Origin: Dipetalonema caudispina
Lineage: Eukaryota; Nematoda; Chromadorea; Rhabditida; Onchocercidae
Assembly (NCBI GenBank): GCA_013365325.1
Contig: JABVXV010000036.1
Span: 248,001-312,000, forward strand
Length of the DNA stretch: 64,000 nt
Reading direction: 5' to 3'
The position numbers were made by a program, and so were the translations under genes. This document shows, one piece after another, positions 52,520 through 64,000 of this stretch. Every line of letters begins with the position of its first letter. The stretch's first letter is position 1. Below the pieces are notes generated by a model that was given only the letters and a program-made list of their open reading frames with translations, made no database searches and was not told the origin of the DNA.

Positions 52520-52953
52520 TTATAAATTCAATTCTAAAATTTAACAATTATTAATTTAAAATTACTTTTAAGAATTTTTTTTTTTTTTCCTTTTCATTTT
52601 TCAGAATAACCAAAGTTTTTGTTCATATGAAAAACAATGATTGTAAAAGGATGCAATGAATGGATGAGAATGTATAGCAAAATTTTATTTAAATTAATTT
52701 TCTTTTTTTTCTGTGCATTTTTTTTTATCGTAATTAAATGTAATTAAATTGGGTAGTATTATTTTTTAAAAAGGAAAATGACTTAATGTTTGTATGATTC
52801 TGTTCTCTTTTCTTTGCATAAGATTATTTTATTTACCTATTTAATATAATCTTTGCGAAGTAAAGAAAAATTTTCAAAAAATTTTCGTTCATATATATAT
52901 ATATGTATGTCTATGTAAATGGAAACAGTTATGTAAATATTATACAAAAGAAA

Positions 52954-53165
52954 AATTTTCAAATTTTCGTAGAAATTTGAAATATTATTTTGCATTGTTG
53001 AAAATTGTCGTTCATATATATGTCTACGTAATTTTCAAATTTTTGTAGAAATTCGAAATATTATTTTGCATTGTTGAAAATTGTCGTTCATATATATGTC
53101 TACGTAATTTTCAAATTTTCGTAGAAATTTGAAATATTATTTTGCATTGTTGAAAATTGTCATTC
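52954..53165 (+). repeat. 76-base tandem repeat, about 2.8 copies
   Basis: Copies start at 52954, 53030 and 53106, each beginning AATTTTCAAATTTT and the first two ending TCTACGT. They differ at only a few positions. A more diverged copy lies near 53475-53580, so the unit is older than this array. The last copy breaks off after about 58 bases. Confidence 0.9.
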
Positions 53166-53238
53166 ATGTAATTATGTAAATATTATACAATTGTGTACAA
53201 TGTTTACATTGAATATGTTCATTTTGTTTCTTTAAATG

Positions 53239-53431
53239 CTTCCACTTCTCTTTTTTCTGATCTTATGAGTTGATTAAATTTCGGATGAATTTTTTAAACT
53301 TTTGTTGTGAAAAATATCATTTAGTTAGGAAGCTAGAAAACTGGATGATATTTTTCATATCAAAAGTTTAAAAATTCATCCGAAATTTGACCAGCTTACA
53401 AGATCAGAAAAAAAAAAAAAAGAAGTGGAAG
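53239..53431. repeat. Long inverted repeat (arms about 82-87 bases, 24-base loop)
   Basis: The left arm (53239-53320, starting CTTCCACTTCTC and ending AAAATATCAT) is the near reverse complement of the right arm (53345-53431, ending GAAGTGGAAG). They differ by a longer homopolymer and scattered changes. A third, diverged single arm lies at about 53651-53750. No terminal target duplication or coding capacity was seen, so it may be a MITE-like remnant or a simple snap-back duplication. Confidence 0.8.
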
Positions 53432-54035
53432 ATTCAATTGTTAGCCAGAATTACATAATTTATTAGGATAGAAAAGAAAAATTTTGAATTTTTCATAGAA
53501 ATCCTCAAATATTATTTTACATCGTTGAAAATTGCCATTCATGTATACGTCATATCTACGTCATGTCTACGTAAATAGAAACAATTATGTAAATCTTTTA
53601 CACTTCTTTCTATCTAATATTCACGTGTATGTTCATTTGCTTCTTTCATACTTGTTCTTCTTCCCTTTTTTTTTCTTACTGATCGTATAAATTTCCCAAA
53701 AATCCCGGATGAATTTTTAAACTTTTGAGATAAAAAATTTTGATTAACTAGATTACTTGATGATCAATAGCTTATACAATTATTGGAAATTAATCAGTAA
53801 AATTCTATCAAATGTCATCTCAAAATGTTTATTAAATGGAAATAGCACGAATAAATTTTCATATTTTATTATTGCAATACATTAGTTAATAATATTATTT
53901 ATATCAGCAAATTGACAATAATATTTCAATAATGCTATAAAATTGGAAGAATTAAAATGGAATAATTTTCAAACTAATTATTCAGTAATTTAATTATCAA
54001 TTCATATATATATATATATATACATTCATGAATTA

Positions 54036-55263
54036 TTATTCATCTTCTTCATTATATTCCTCGACAACAACCATCTTTTCGGGAGCAAGAACAAATTTAT
54101 GAAGAATATCTTCCACTTCAGGAAAAAATTTCTTATATTCATCATAACCTTTCCAACGTGGTTTTGTAAGATAGGTATATTGTATACCACCACCATAACA
54201 ATTCATATTACATTCTCGTCCAAGACATTTTAAACATGCTAATTTATAACAATGCTTAATTTCCAATAAACAATGCATACGTTTCTTCTTCTTTTTTCTA
54301 TTTTTTGCTTTTACTGTACGCCAAAATTTTTCTTCACAAATACGTGTCGCACGTGTGAAACAACTATCATTCCAACAATATAAATCAGTTGATAATTTCC
54401 CGGCAATTATTGAACAATTCACTTTACAATGTTCCATATATGGTATTGTTTTAGTTAAAATACAATTATTTACAACCATTGGACATTGTTGAATATCTGA
54501 TGATGATAATGTTGATGTTTCTTTCATATGTGATATTATTGTACCTGTTTTTATCGTATTTTTTACTTTTGTTGTTGTTGTTGTTGTTGTTGTTGTTTGC
54601 GGTGTTATCTGTATAAATTATATCATAATTATTATAAGTTACAGCATTATTCTATTTTTTTTTTTTTTTTTCGTAAATTTCTATTGAATTAATGTTAACA
54701 AATAATAGTGATATATTGATACATAATATATAATTCACGAACATATATATATATTGTCAAAAAGTTATGAGAAACAATAAATAATTAAATTAGTGAAATC
54801 TTGCATATTTGTTAGCATCATCACAAAATATATTCATTAAATGCAATTAAAATTCATTAAATGCGGTAGAAATTTAACAATTAATTAATTTCAATCCAAA
54901 AGATTTCTTACTTCTATAGTAAAATTTTGATGTTTTAAGATTATTATTATTGGTTATTTAGTAAGGCAAAAATTTTTTATTAAAATTTCATATTAAATAT
55001 ATCTAATACAGGTAAAAAAGAGCAAAAAAAAATTTTTTCTTTTTTTTAATTATTTATGAAACAAAAATCTAACTAACCTTATGTTCATTTGTTTGGTAAA
55101 ATTTGTCAAATATTAATTTACATTCAGTTAAAATTTGTTCCTTTACATCAGTTGGTATTTGCGAAAGTTCAAAACGATGACGTATATCAATAAGACAATT
55201 ATATCCTGGTATTGTAACAATCAGCAATGTGAAATACTTAAAAGTTGTAATAGTAGTCATCAT
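54036..55263 (-). CDS. Secreted cysteine-rich protein with poly-threonine linker
   Basis: Two minus-strand exons, 55078-55263 and 54036-54608, join in phase 0 (GTTAGT donor, TTATACAG acceptor) to give 252 aa. The N-terminus (FKYFTLLIVTIPGYNC) fits a signal peptide. Exon 2 opens with a run of about nine threonines encoded by a TTG/ACA trinucleotide repeat, like a mucin-type O-glycosylated linker. Thirteen cysteines follow, in a pattern including YCWNDSC, HCYKLACLKC and ECNMNC, which suggests a disulphide-rich domain. A strongly basic patch (RKKKKKR) lies inside it and the C-terminus is acidic (EEYNEEDE). I do not recognise the family. Secretion is inferred from sequence, and a nematode-restricted excretory/secretory or cuticle-associated protein is plausible but unproven. 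Confidence 0.7.
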
Positions 55264-56471
55264 ATAAATTCTTATATTTTGAAATAACTCAAGTTATTAA
55301 CCCATACAATACGTTTCTTCCATTAAACAATGATTGATTTAGCATTTCATACCAAATTAATATAGCATTTAAATTTGCTAGAAGTGAAATTTATTGAATA
55401 AAACAAGGAAAATTTCCGTTATTTAATTTGAGAAAATGATATCATACATAATTTTGCAATTACATTTACATATTTTCATATTTACATAATTTTAGCAAGT
55501 TTAATAAATCTTTAACATATTTACATTATCTAAGACATTACTTATTTGTTTGTTAATAATTGTTGGATAAAGAAATTTATAAATTCTAAAACTTTCAGAA
55601 TCTTTCAATTCTACTCTACTACATGTATATATATATCTGATCATTCTTTTTTTTTTCTTGGTAATAAGAGAATATGCTAGTGCGAGAAAGAGTTTTTTGA
55701 AATCTTTGGTTTTTCAAATTTGAACTGTCAACTTTATTTTAAAGTTTCAATCTTGAATATTCAATGCAAACAATTTGGCAACAGCAAAATGAACTTGTTA
55801 GGATAATTTTCTGAAATATTTCATTTCGTATTACATGTACTAAAAAGAGAAGAAATAATGAAATGCTCCGATACTCTTAATTAAAGACTATATAAAGTTC
55901 GAGAACAATGATAATGGAAACACTGTCAATTGAAATGATGAAAAAAGAAAAATATTGTGAAAATAGAGTCAATCAAAACATCCCAAAAGATGAATAACAA
56001 ATCCGACAATAACTGGCACTTTAATACCATAGGACTAACAATATTAGATTATTCCCCTCTATTCTTCATTACCTGATATTTACTTCACTGCTTTGCATTT
56101 ATCAAGCCATCTCTCCTTTCTATCATATCGAAACGGGTTGAAAAAAGTGAAAACATATTATCCAGTTAAATTAATCTCATAATGTTAAGAAAAAATTCGA
56201 AAAATTTACTTTCTGGAGCGAGATCATTCAAATGATACATTGGATGAACCTTCGAAGTTAAATCCAGACCAGTATTAGTATCCTTCATAAAAAAAAAAAA
56301 ACACTTTTTTTTTTTTTAAATATATATTATTATTTCCAAATTACATAAATCACTACGCAGTATTTACATGCATAATGCGAAACTGCTTATTTCACGATCT
56401 TTTGCTTATTACAATAGAGTTTACTTATTATCACTCTTGCTTTATCCATATTCTTCAAGAAAGAAACTGCA
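55264..56471. other. Spacer between two minus-strand genes
   Basis: Holds the promoter side of the cysteine-rich gene and the 3' side of the RMD gene. No exon or RNA gene was recognised. Confidence 0.55.
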
Positions 56472-56599
56472 TCATAAATACTTCTCACATTCATGGAATT
56501 CTCTGGTTGCTGTGTGCCGTATCTGAAATTTTCATATATACTGTGCTTTGTATGATAAAATCTTACATAAAACAAAAATAAATTGATGATGCATGCACT

Positions 56600-56636
<37 letters not shown>

Positions 56637-59383
56637 AAAATCTATAAAAAACCAAAATTCATACATGCAACCGATTAAAGAGTACTTAAATTAACTAAAA
56701 TATATACTGAACTAAGCAATGCACTACTGCACTACAGAGACTTAAACAGTTTATGCAACCAGATTCTATTTTCTCAAAAAATGATGCACTGCACTGGATT
56801 ATCAGATAGATTCGTGAATGATATATAAACAAATGAGAGCGAATTTTAGAAAATAAAAATATTACAACAAGTGATAACATTTGAATGAAGTAAGCGAATA
56901 TTGTTTAAGAAATAAAATGAATAACAATAATTTTAAAGTTCACCACAGTATCAGCGATCGAATCACAGTGTTTTGTTAAAACTTCCTTAAAAGCATTGCA
57001 TGCATCCAATCGAGATTTTGGAGTATTTAACCGCTTTTGGGCTAATCCAAGATGATACTGATTTTGAGGACAATCACTTTGCTGCAAATTACTATCTTTT
57101 TAAACCATGGAAACTTTCACATCAAATGCAAAAAGTAATTCCATCCAGAACAATAAATACTGTCTACTTCGAATTTCAACAGTTTCTAAATAATTTTGTT
57201 TATTGCAACACACTTACAACTACTTATACACTTATTTCATTAATGTAATTTGTCCATATAATGTAAAATGATATAATTTGAGTTCCAAACACTACTTTGT
57301 TGTAATATAACGTCTAGCTTACGATGTACATTTCGGATTACTTCTTAAACATGGTGTGGAAGTCTCTCAATCTTGAAAAATTTTCCAAAAGAGGCCTACA
57401 TTAACAGTTATTCCAGTTATTCAAATCGGCGAGTCAAAAGTCCTTTTCATAAATAGCAAAAAAAAGTGTTTGCAAAATATACAACTAACTTTCAACTTCA
57501 TCGCCCGCAGATGACAATCGATAGCTTGCCGATACTCACCAAGCTCATATTTTGCAATACCTAAAAAATGTAATTCAAAACTATGTTCTGCAAATGCTAA
57601 TCACGGATTCAAATTTTGTGTGATTCTAAAGACACGATGTTCGAAAACTATTGAATCTGAACTTCACAGATTTTACAATAAAAAACTGAAACAAAAAAAT
57701 TCAATACATGAAATGAAATTCTCGCCGATGAAATAAATTTTCACAACTTTTTAATTTAAAAATTCCTGCCATAAATAAAAAGATTTAACGAATTGTCCAT
57801 CAACTAAATGTGTTTTCAGTTTTTAAACAATAATACACCCACTAAGAGTTTGTCCTACTTAATATCTTAACTATGAAATAAGTGTCTTGATGATCTGAAA
57901 TGATTAACGAAAGGTACTGAAATATTAATTATAATTCAATGTAACCAAACTATTCGCTGTTCACCTAGTGGGAGTCAATATTGCCGATGACAAAAAGATT
58001 TTTGACATCAGGAAGATATATCTCAATAGCTTTTCAAGCAGAAAATTATAAAATAAGTGTGAAAAGAAGTTAAACAATAATAAACTTTACCTATATAATA
58101 CCAAATTTGCGGATCCGTAAAGTCAATAACCAATGCTTTTTCAAGTTCATTTATTGCCTTTAGTAAACGTTTTTCTTTGTTTCCATATTTGGATCTTTTC
58201 AACATGATAAGACCATACCTGGAATTTCTGATAATTTATAAATTCAAGTCTGAAAGGCTACAGACTAGTAGGATTTATGAAAATTGACGAAATCTTTATG
58301 ATTTAACATTATATGACATATACCTCAATAACAGAACAGAAAAACTCAAAGACTGTTACCATTTATGGGTTTCGGCTCGCAAATCTTCATCTTGCTCAAC
58401 AGTGGCTGCTTTGATTGCGTAGCGATGAGCCTTAATTTATAACATTTTTAGATATTCGAAATAAAGATATAAATAACTATAAATTTTAGCAAATGAATGA
58501 AATTGTAACAAGGTGACGTACTTTTATTGTAACTTTTGCAATTCACTCAAACTTAAGATGCTCTGTGAAATGTTCGTATCTCTACTTATTTACTGCACAA
58601 CCTGAATTACTAAAGGAGAAATATGAATAAATCCAGAATCGAATATTTTGCTTCAGCAGTTTAAATTCAGAATAAGATTCTGAAAAACTTAAGAATATAA
58701 AGGAAGAAAAAATACCTTGCGCAAAACCTTTCTTCGTAGCCTATCATCACTATCAAATCTGATAATTTGATGAGCTTTTTCTAATGAGTCAATCGCACAT
58801 CTGAAAATGAATTTACTCATTTTCGGAGAGAAAAATTCCTTAACCATCCGTTTACTTAATAATTTTAAGTTCCTTAAATAAAATTTATCAGTGGTAAGGT
58901 TAATGGTTAACGAATAATGTTACGATAAATTCTGACATAGCATCCCTCAGTATCAGAAATGGAGTTTTTCTCTTTTATCCGTGATGATTGAAATGTGAGA
59001 AGTAGATACAAGTGGACACTTCAAAATAAATTTTGGTTACTAAATTTCCACCTTAGATAGGATCCACTGGGAATGTTTTCTCGATACTGTTCTTCGATGT
59101 AATGACGTTTACCGACAATGTCCGCAAATTTGAAATAAAATTTATAAAAATCTGACCGATATTTCCTCCTAAACATGAAAAACTTTTTTTAAAAAAAGTA
59201 AAGAGATAATAATATGCAACAGCAAGAAGTATTAAGTGGTCTAACCAATGAAGAATACCATTTCTCATCATCATCTAGAATAGGGCTTGAATCAACTGAA
59301 TCCACCATACCGACTGTCAAGTATCCTACCGCACCAGCAATACATGTCTTGATTAATGGGTATTTCCATAACCTTGTCACCAT
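56472..59383 (-). CDS. Regulator of microtubule dynamics (RMD) family TPR protein, downstream copy
   Basis: Eight minus-strand exons: 59259-59383, 59052-59168, 58716-58800, 58360-58430, 58091-58218, 57490-57560, 56944-57081, 56472-56522; the frame closes to 261 aa. RMD proteins (RMDN1-3 in human, RMD-1 in C. elegans) are TPR-like helical proteins linked to microtubules and membranes of mitochondria or ER. The N-terminus has a hydrophobic segment (CIAGAVGYLTVGMV), probably a membrane anchor, then acidic residues. Later exons carry the family helices: ETHKWYGLIML, INELEKALVIDFTDPQIWYYIG, AKYELGEYRQAIDCHLRAMKL, YHLGLAQKRL and REFHECEKYL at the end. Exon sizes and phases match the upstream paralogue. 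The ATG directly follows an acceptor (ATTCAG), so the message may be trans-spliced right at the start codon. The exon 1 donor (GTATTC) was chosen to keep frame. Confidence 0.85.
56600..56634. repeat. Poly(A) tract in an intron of the RMD gene
   Basis: About 34 A in a row on the plus strand, between the last two exons of the minus-strand RMD gene. No element was recognised next to it. Confidence 0.9.
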
Positions 59384-59888
59384 CTGAATAAAAAATTATG
59401 GATCTGAAGGCGTCAATGTTAAACACTAAATAGAACTAACAATAACTTGAAGGCTGAAATTTCAATTACGATATCTACAGAATTAAATTTTCATTTAGTT
59501 AACAATGACAGAATTTTTTGCTAAACCGTATTTGCTAACCAAAGCCGAAGTGAAAAAGCATAAGCAGTACAAGTTGTAACTTAGTCTATAATGTTAGGAA
59601 TTTAAATCATTTGAAACTGAAGTTAAAAAAAGAGACTTGAATTTCTCGATTGGAAACTGCCACAAATGAAGAAAAGTAACAGCAAGAATAATGAATGGAA
59701 AGTTTTATACTATTGAAACAGACATTCAGAATCGAAGGACAAATCAAGAAGCTTCGTTTACTCACTTATTTTTTACTGACAACTGCTACTCATAAAGGTA
59801 AGCAAAAACAACTTCTGCCTATAAAATTTGAAACCCTTCGTAAATTCTAATATGACTATAAAAACAAATGGATGTCTAGGAATGAAAA
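59384..59888. other. Spacer between the two RMD genes
   Basis: About 500 bases between the stop of the upstream RMD gene (59889) and the start of the downstream one (59383), same strand. No exon is seen. The spacing is compatible with either separate promoters or an operon. Confidence 0.5.
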
Positions 59889-62800
59889 TCAATATGGACA
59901 AATTGAATCTGGGATATCCTCTGCACGCATCCCACACTTTTTCAACAAAAATTCGCGAGCTTGCAATCCAGCCTGAAAGTAGAATAATAAATTAATCATC
60001 CGACACTACCACGGATGTCACCAAAAGAGGGAAAATGATTATTAGTATCATTACAAATCTCAAGGGTTCTGAAAGAATTTATCCTCATTCGCACAACTTA
60101 TTCCCAACAACCTGTTTGCAACGATCATCATTTTAAAAAATTACATCGTTTAAATTTAATTTTATGCTTTCATATACAAGGGAGCTTTATCATCATTTTC
60201 ATTTCGTCCATTTATAAATCAAATTAGAACTTTTTTAAACTGTGAATATTTTAATGACATCAAAGAAAAACCTTATACTCATTCCTGTAACGCGGAGTCA
60301 GGCTTTTTGCTTTCTTAAAACTTTCGCATGCATCCTTTTTCCGTCCTAATGCAAGTTCTGCCTTACCAAGCCACAATGTATTTTCGCTTGAGAAACCAGG
60401 CTGAAAATGACGCTTACGTCTAGAATTTAATTAATAAAGTCTCGTTTATCATTGCAACTACTTTATACTACCATATCTTTTGTACTGTAAATAAATTAAA
60501 AAGGTCATTTTAGTCTTGAATAAAATCACAAAAAGAAGTAATAAGTTCTGCGTCACATTTCAGTGAGCCATAGTATATATTCGAGGGTATTTGAACATCG
60601 TTTTTTGAAATCAAGAAAGATGACAGTAAAGAATCTCGCGGTAAATAATCAGCGAGACTTCCAATTTCGGTGATGCTTGAAGTATCAACACAGCAACAGT
60701 CATATATCTGATAAAAATGAAAATGAAAAAATGTTAAGCAATCAAGGCTAATTAATTGGATCTTCAAAAAAATACGTACTTCTAGTGATTCGGCTTTTTG
60801 ATGAGTTTCCAATGCACGCTTGTAATCTTTCTGCATATAATACACAATACCTGAAATGCTCCCACGTTGAGGTTATTACAAATAATACATACAAGATTTT
60901 CCTAACACAGTCCTAATATTTTTTGATCTTTTTTTCTTGAAACAAAAAATTCAGTAATGGAATTGCTGCTATAAGTTATACACTATTCAAAATTTTTGAA
61001 ACTTCTAAAAAAAATGCAAATTTTTTGCCATCTCCTGCCTACAAATGATGATCCCTAATGACTTCCTGCATTAATATCAAACTCGTCACCAGTGAAATAT
61101 ACATCATACAAATAACTAGTCCAATACGGGATATGAATTCTAGTTTACATAAGCACATATTAGAAGAATGACTAAAATTTCAGAAAAATAAGTTTAGCAA
61201 AATAACGTTTTGTCAAATTTAAATAAAGGTTTGCATTATACAAATTATGAAATTTCCCTTAACTTATCTCAAAATTCATTCTCAAAGGTATAAAAGATTT
61301 AACAAAAAGAATTTGCATCAGGGATAAGAAGAAAACTAAAGATGAAAAACATAAGGCCTGACGTAGAATGTCTTGAAAACGTTCTCAATCCTTTTGGTTT
61401 AACAAGCAAACAATGAATATTTAATCATACAAACTTACTTATCTATTATTGCTTAGCTCGAACTGCTTATCACTTCCTTTACAACCAATAACGTCTATTC
61501 TTTATTCTGTTCAACTAATACCTTACAAAAATTATCGTTTTATTAGATCGTCCTTAATATTACGCAAATAATCAGACATCTTGTTATTTGTAGTAAAAAA
61601 CAGTTCTTATTACAACCAACAAACTCCAGTTAAATTCAATTAGACATCAGTTATTCAGATTATTCAACTCTAGCCGGTTTAACATATAGTTCCTTGTTGG
61701 TTGTCGAAGATTTCTAGAAATTTGTTTTAAAATCCAGAAATTGCCAAGTCATGACAAGCTTCTCGCTGCGATAAAATGTAATGTTGGGTTATATGGGAAC
61801 TATATAAGATACTTGTAGCATTTACGTTATATATTTAGCCAGTAATACTAATTTTATCTAGTGAAATTGAAAAGCGTCACATAAGCTGTTCAATACAAAC
61901 ATTGAAATATGAATAGAATGAAGCATTCCACTATCAAATAATTTTCAAAATGATAAGAGGTGCGAAACACAAATTCCTTATCAAAACTCAAGCATAGAGC
62001 TGGGATCCCTTTCACTGCGAAGGTTTAATATAACTTAAAGCCTCGTAGACGATATTGATAAGCCAAAATTTTCGATCTAACGAAAAGTGAAATACATTTT
62101 GAAACAGGGTTGTGAACATATGAAGCGATTAAATTAGCTGTTAATATCAACAGCAAATCAGTTGAGGCGCATCTCTATCATCAATCCCTTCAACTTATTC
62201 CTAATTGTTTGTAGAATCGTAAAGGAAAAAGGAAACACCATTTACAAAGATGATGGATAATTTCAGCTGAATGTCAGTTTACCAGAGTTATCAGAAGTGC
62301 CTAAATCACTCAGTATAGATATTATTTCGTGTAGTAAATATAGGGAATTTCGATGGTTGCACCCCTAAAGAAAACTTCAGAAGGGAGTCTCCTCAGAAAA
62401 CATGATCTTTCTACATCACTGATTTTCTTATTTTAAATGAAAATTACAAAGCTATCTTGGAATCGGATGTTCCAATTTCAATTCTTCTATAGAATTTCTA
62501 AAAATTAATTCCGTAATGAATTCTTTTATTTGTAGAATGGGTTCCAACAACAGTGACAATCACTGATTGTCGACAGCTTTGTAAAGCTAAATACTATAAA
62601 TACTATAATTGTTACTAAAAAATCTGAAGTTAAACGATCTCAACCACTTGTATTTCCTAATGCTACAGCGTAATTATACCATTAGCAACATCATCACCAA
62701 ATGTTACAACAAACAGATTTACTATCTGCTACGAATTAGCGAAATAAGGACACATAAAAGAAGTTTCTGTATTTTGCAATGATATAACAAAGTTAATACA

Positions 62801-63848
62801 TCTTATTAATATGCTGGTCGCGTACCCTTCATATTGCTATATTTATCAAATTCATATTCAACGAGTTTGCATACTTGTAGTCTGACAGAAATGAGATCAT
62901 TACAGTAATATTAATAGATAAAAATCTGGAGCAACAAAAATTTTTTCATGGTCTATTATTAATTCAAATCCAAAATTCCAAGTCCAAGTTCACCTGATTT
63001 TTCTGCCAAAGGATCTAATCACTGTCTCTCTGGTATATAACTGCACATCAACCCATATCAGTGATTTAACCTGCTAAGGCTAGGTTATGATTCGCTTTTA
63101 ACTACAAAACTTTGATTAACTAGCACAACAAGCTAACCTTTAGGAAACTGATGATACCTAACCGTTTGGAGGTAAAGCAGCATTTCAGGGCAGAGATCTA
63201 CGATTAGATTCACCAAATATGAAATAAAAGAAAAACAAACCAAGATACTGCCATGATCTTACATCCTTTGGGTCTAATTCAACCGCTTTCTCAAGGTGTT
63301 TTTCTGCTTCATCAATTTTCTTATCCGAACGAAAATCCATTAGTTTAACCAGAATTATTCCATACCTGAAAATGACCTACTTAAAATCATCTTTTATACT
63401 TTATCCCTCGAAAAGAGCTGAAATGATAGTAAAGCTACAAGGAAAAGACCGATTAAAAAAAGACAGCCACAATTACATACACCTTAACAAATACTCCATC
63501 ACTGGAAACACCACTTATCCTGATCGGTAGGGTTAAATAATTTTAGCTTACCATTTGTGTGCATTAGCATTCGGACTCTGTGGATTTTCATAATCAAGCG
63601 CCTTTTTCGCTATTTTTTCAGCCTGAAAATTGCTATGATCGATGCATTCATTGACTAGCTTGGCACTCCGAATACTGTTTAGAAAATCAATTGGGAATAA
63701 AAATTTAAAAAAAAAGAAATTTTGGCATAAAAAAACCTCGAGGAATGTCACCATTCGATTCTTGTCGGCACTTGAAGTCCATAAAGCAATTTCGAGTAAT
63801 ACTCGGCCATACCGCCACAGGATGTCGGTATTCGTTGAATCCGAATAT
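59889..63848 (-). CDS. RMD family TPR protein, upstream copy (5' end outside window)
   Basis: Six minus-strand exons are visible: 63737-63848, 63552-63622, 63241-63365, 60780-60850, 60272-60400, 59889-59972. The first enters in phase 2, so at least one more exon lies beyond the right edge. Motifs in order: DILWRYGRVLLEIAL, HKWYGIILVKLMD, AEKHLEKAVELDPKD, SWQYLGIVYYM, KRALETHQKAESLE, ENTLWLGKAELALGRKKDA and GLQAREFLLKKCGM, with a stop after SICPY. The phases (2-0, 0-2, 2-1, 1-0, 0-0, 0-stop) and two 71-base exons match the downstream copy exactly, which shows tandem duplication. The intron at 60851-63240 is about 2.4 kb, far longer than its neighbours. A possible alternative terminal exon lies at 60510-60707. 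Confidence 0.85.
60510..60707 (-). other. Possible alternative terminal exon of the upstream RMD gene
   Basis: After the acceptor TTTTTATCAG the minus strand is open in phase 0 for 65 codons (IYDCCCVDTSSITEIGSLA and on, ending SFCDFIQD) and then stops. The preceding exon (60780-60850) also ends in phase 0, so it could splice either here or to 60272-60400. Use of this exon would replace the last TPR-like helices with an unrelated tail. Confidence 0.3.
60851..63240 (-). other. Long intron of the upstream RMD gene
   Basis: About 2.4 kb between exons that join in frame (SWQYL then GIVYYM). No exon, RNA gene or element was recognised inside, though the composition is less monotonous than the 38-48 kb region. 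Confidence 0.5.
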
Positions 63849-64000
63849 CTGAAATAAAAAAATAAATGCATATCAAAATTATCCATACTCAAACTGGTTA
63901 AGACAATAGGATATAGAAAGAGCCTATAAGAAATTTAAGGAAAGAAGTTTCAATCTAAGAACAAACTGATACCGATGTAATAAAAGTTTCCTAGAAATTG

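Noticed and set aside
56600..56634. Poly(A) tract as the tail of a retroposed element
   Set aside because: No element body, target duplication or processed gene copy was seen next to it.
1..64000. tRNA, rRNA or CRISPR-like structures
   Set aside because: Read-through found no cloverleaf with A/B boxes, no ribosomal sequence and no regularly spaced direct repeats with unique spacers.

Overview
The window is a eukaryotic nuclear scaffold, almost certainly from a nematode and most likely a filarial or other spirurid species. It is AT-rich with long A and T runs, exons are short, introns end in TTTCAG-type acceptors, and a 100-N gap marks draft assembly. Several acceptors sit just before start codons, as expected with spliced-leader trans-splicing. 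The species cannot be named from sequence alone. Exon models were built by hand from splice signals, reading phase and similarity to remembered families; nothing was searched.

Layout. 2.3-8.0 kb (+): two tandem paralogous single-pass membrane proteins of unrecognised family. 9.4-9.8 kb (-): a possible 95-residue protein, divergent from NUP50. 9.9-37.7 kb (+): four conserved housekeeping genes in a row: NUP50 (nuclear pore, Ran-binding domain), SF3B1 (U2 snRNP splicing factor), DEPDC5/Iml1 (GATOR1, TORC1 inhibition by amino-acid shortage) and GPN3 (GTPase for RNA polymerase II assembly or import). DEPDC5 and GPN3 are 199 bases apart, with a poly(A) signal overlapping the DEPDC5 stop and an acceptor just before GPN3, as in a nematode operon. 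38.1-38.5 kb: an N gap flanked by two identical 121-base copies, a likely assembly artefact. 38.7-48.4 kb: a gene-poor AT-rich stretch with microsatellites and two islands that could be regulatory. 48.5-52.4 kb (+): a glutamine/serine-rich, prion-like protein with an unusually long exon. 52.9-53.8 kb: tandem and inverted repeats. 54.0-55.3 kb (-): a secreted cysteine-rich protein with a poly-threonine linker. 56.5-63.8 kb (-): two tandem genes of the regulator of microtubule dynamics (RMD) TPR family; the upstream one runs off the right edge.

No mobile element with coding capacity, CRISPR array, rRNA or tRNA was recognised. The features most worth a second look are a GC-AG intron and a GC-rich candidate cassette exon inside SF3B1, the putative DEPDC5-GPN3 operon, the two tandem duplications with conserved intron phases, a possible alternative terminal exon in an RMD gene, and the unplaced Q-rich and cysteine-rich proteins. 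I see no convincing evidence of a wholly new multi-gene system.
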